The position numbers and the translations under genes were made by a program. 26,725 nt of DNA from a virus: the IMG/VR virus record IMGVR_UViG_3300037847_004773, positions 1 through 26,725 of that record; one strand, written 5' to 3'. This document shows positions 25,889 through 26,725 of the stretch, one piece after another. The notes under the pieces are model-generated. The model was not told the origin of the DNA. It was given only the letters and a program-made list of their open reading frames with translations, and made no database searches. The first letter of the stretch is position 1. Each line of letters begins with the position of its first letter.

Positions 25889-26308
25889 ATGGCAACAACA
25901 ACAGCTAACTGCACGATAAACAGCGATTTGCTTCAGCCTAATTTAAACGCAAGTAAAACGTCTACATTAATGAAAGGCGGCACTTCATCTGACGGTCTAG
26001 AGTTTATGGACATGGGCTATATTGAAGTTGCCACAGGTACTAACTTTGACTTATTAAACGCAGATAATGCTTTAAACAAAGACAAAGCTAATAAAGTTTA
26101 TATTAGTAATGAGTCTACTGATGAAACTTATTACGTAATAATAACTATAGACGCTACTGTAATTGGTAGACTTTACGCGGGTGATTGGATGTTTATTCCA
26201 TGGGGAGCAGAAGATGCTAACGCAGATATTGAAATACAAGCATACACAGGGACTAACAAAATAACTTATGCTTATTTTCACGAAAACAGAACTTTAACTT
26301 CAGCTTAA
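25889..26308 (+). CDS. Small beta-rich repeat-family protein, paralogue 2
   Basis: A 139-residue paralogue of the preceding protein. 'KVYISN' (69-74) and 'GRLYAGDW' (93-100) lie at the same residue numbers as in paralogue 1, so the cores align without gaps. 'LMKGGTSS' replaces 'LTKAGTS'. It carries a 9-residue extension (NRTLTSA and flanking residues) at the C-terminus. The leader is A/T only (taataaataaataaaaa), typical of the starts here. Function is unknown. Confidence 0.75.
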   Translation: MATTTANCTINSDLLQPNLNASKTSTLMKGGTSSDGLEFMDMGYIEVATGTNFDLLNADNALNKDKANKVYISNESTDETYYVIITIDATVIGRLYAGDWMFIPWGAEDANADIEIQAYTGTNKITYAYFHENRTLTSA

Positions 26309-26317
26309 TTTAGAATT

Positions 26318-26725
26318 ATGGCAACAACAGCAACATTTAATATATTTTCAGAAATAAGCCCAGCGTTTTCAGGTATAACTAAAACTATGACGCTTACTAA
26401 AGCTGGAACACTAAACGATATAACAGAAACTACTGGTTACTCTAGACGTAAACTAGCTTCTACTTCTGCAGTAGATTTAATAACAATGGCTAACGAGCTT
26501 GTAGAGCCGGCTGACAACACAGCCGCTAAAGTATTTATTGCCAACGTAGGAAGTCCTTCTAGTGGTATTGATAAAACAACTTATGTTACGATTAGCATAG
26601 GTGATACTGGTGGAACTACTCAAGAGGTTGGAAGACTATACGGTGGTGATTGGCTTATGATGCCTGTAACAGTAGTTGATGATATGGATATTGTAGCTAC
26701 GCCATCTACTGATGATGTAGTAGTC
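26318..26725 (+). CDS. Small beta-rich repeat-family protein, paralogue 3 (3' end outside window)
   Basis: The frame opens with ATG 26318 and stays open for 136 codons to the right edge. It starts MATTATFNIFSEISP and shows the same family elements: 'LTKAGT' near 26-31, 'KVFIAN' at 71-76, and 'GRLYGGDW' at 105-112. About a dozen extra residues lie between the last two motifs, including a Gly-Thr-rich turn, so this copy is more diverged than copies 1 and 2. It begins 9 bases after the previous stop. The true length is unknown. Confidence 0.75.
   Translation, partial: MATTATFNIFSEISPAFSGITKTMTLTKAGTLNDITETTGYSRRKLASTSAVDLITMANELVEPADNTAAKVFIANVGSPSSGIDKTTYVTISIGDTGGTTQEVGRLYGGDWLMMPVTVVDDMDIVATPSTDDVVV

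Larger units (their letters stand above)
25457..26725 (+). repeat. Tandem array of three paralogous small genes
   Basis: Three consecutive genes share the start 'atggcaacaaca' and the protein motif GRLY(A/G)GDW at comparable positions. They are diverged along the rest of their length. The array may continue past the right edge. Confidence 0.75.

Overview
This window looks like part of the late (structural) region of a tailed, probably short-tailed, double-stranded DNA phage. Every supported gene is on the + strand. Genes are packed with gaps of about 1 to 65 bases, and there is no gene-free stretch over 300 bases. The DNA is strongly A+T-rich. Starts are almost all ATG in A/T-rich context with no Shine-Dalgarno sequence, which is typical of genes expressed in Bacteroidetes (Flavobacteriia). 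One protein carries a lipobox. Together with the overall family resemblance, this suggests a marine phage of a flavobacterium-like host. The gene order recalls crAss-like and related uncultured marine podoviruses. The host and lineage are inferences.

Layout. 1-6584 is the capsid and neck module: 3' part of the portal gene, a scaffold-like protein, the major capsid protein followed by an intrinsic terminator, a head-associated hypothetical protein, a strong hairpin spanning a whole intergenic gap, then two neck/adaptor proteins. 6588-13002 is the tail module: one 2013-residue tail protein (tube/propeller-like front, adhesin-like back) and a small conserved protein. 13040-23516 encodes likely internal or ejected virion proteins: a 208-residue Ala/Gln-rich helical protein, a 590-residue basic protein with an internal duplication, and a 2687-residue giant protein. 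23534-25454 holds a lipoprotein that resembles an outer-membrane barrel, a small low-complexity protein, and a DUF5675-like protein with a His/Cys motif recalling L,D-transpeptidases. 25457 to the right edge holds three tandem paralogues of about 136-139 residues, the third cut by the window.

How the parts fit together. Portal, scaffold and capsid protein build the procapsid. The adaptors and the 2013-residue protein form the neck and tail. The 208-, 590- and 2687-residue proteins are the best candidates for cargo delivered with the DNA. The giant protein is the most unusual object: it joins an HExxH metallopeptidase-like motif, a sigma-region-2-like stretch, a HAD phosphatase-like domain, a conserved module of unknown function with hydrophobic segments, and a C-terminal CCCH zinc-knuckle-like tail. 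This matches the 'large polyvalent protein' concept, in which several host-manipulating activities are injected as one chain. No terminase, replication, tRNA, integrase, CRISPR or insertion-sequence features are visible here.
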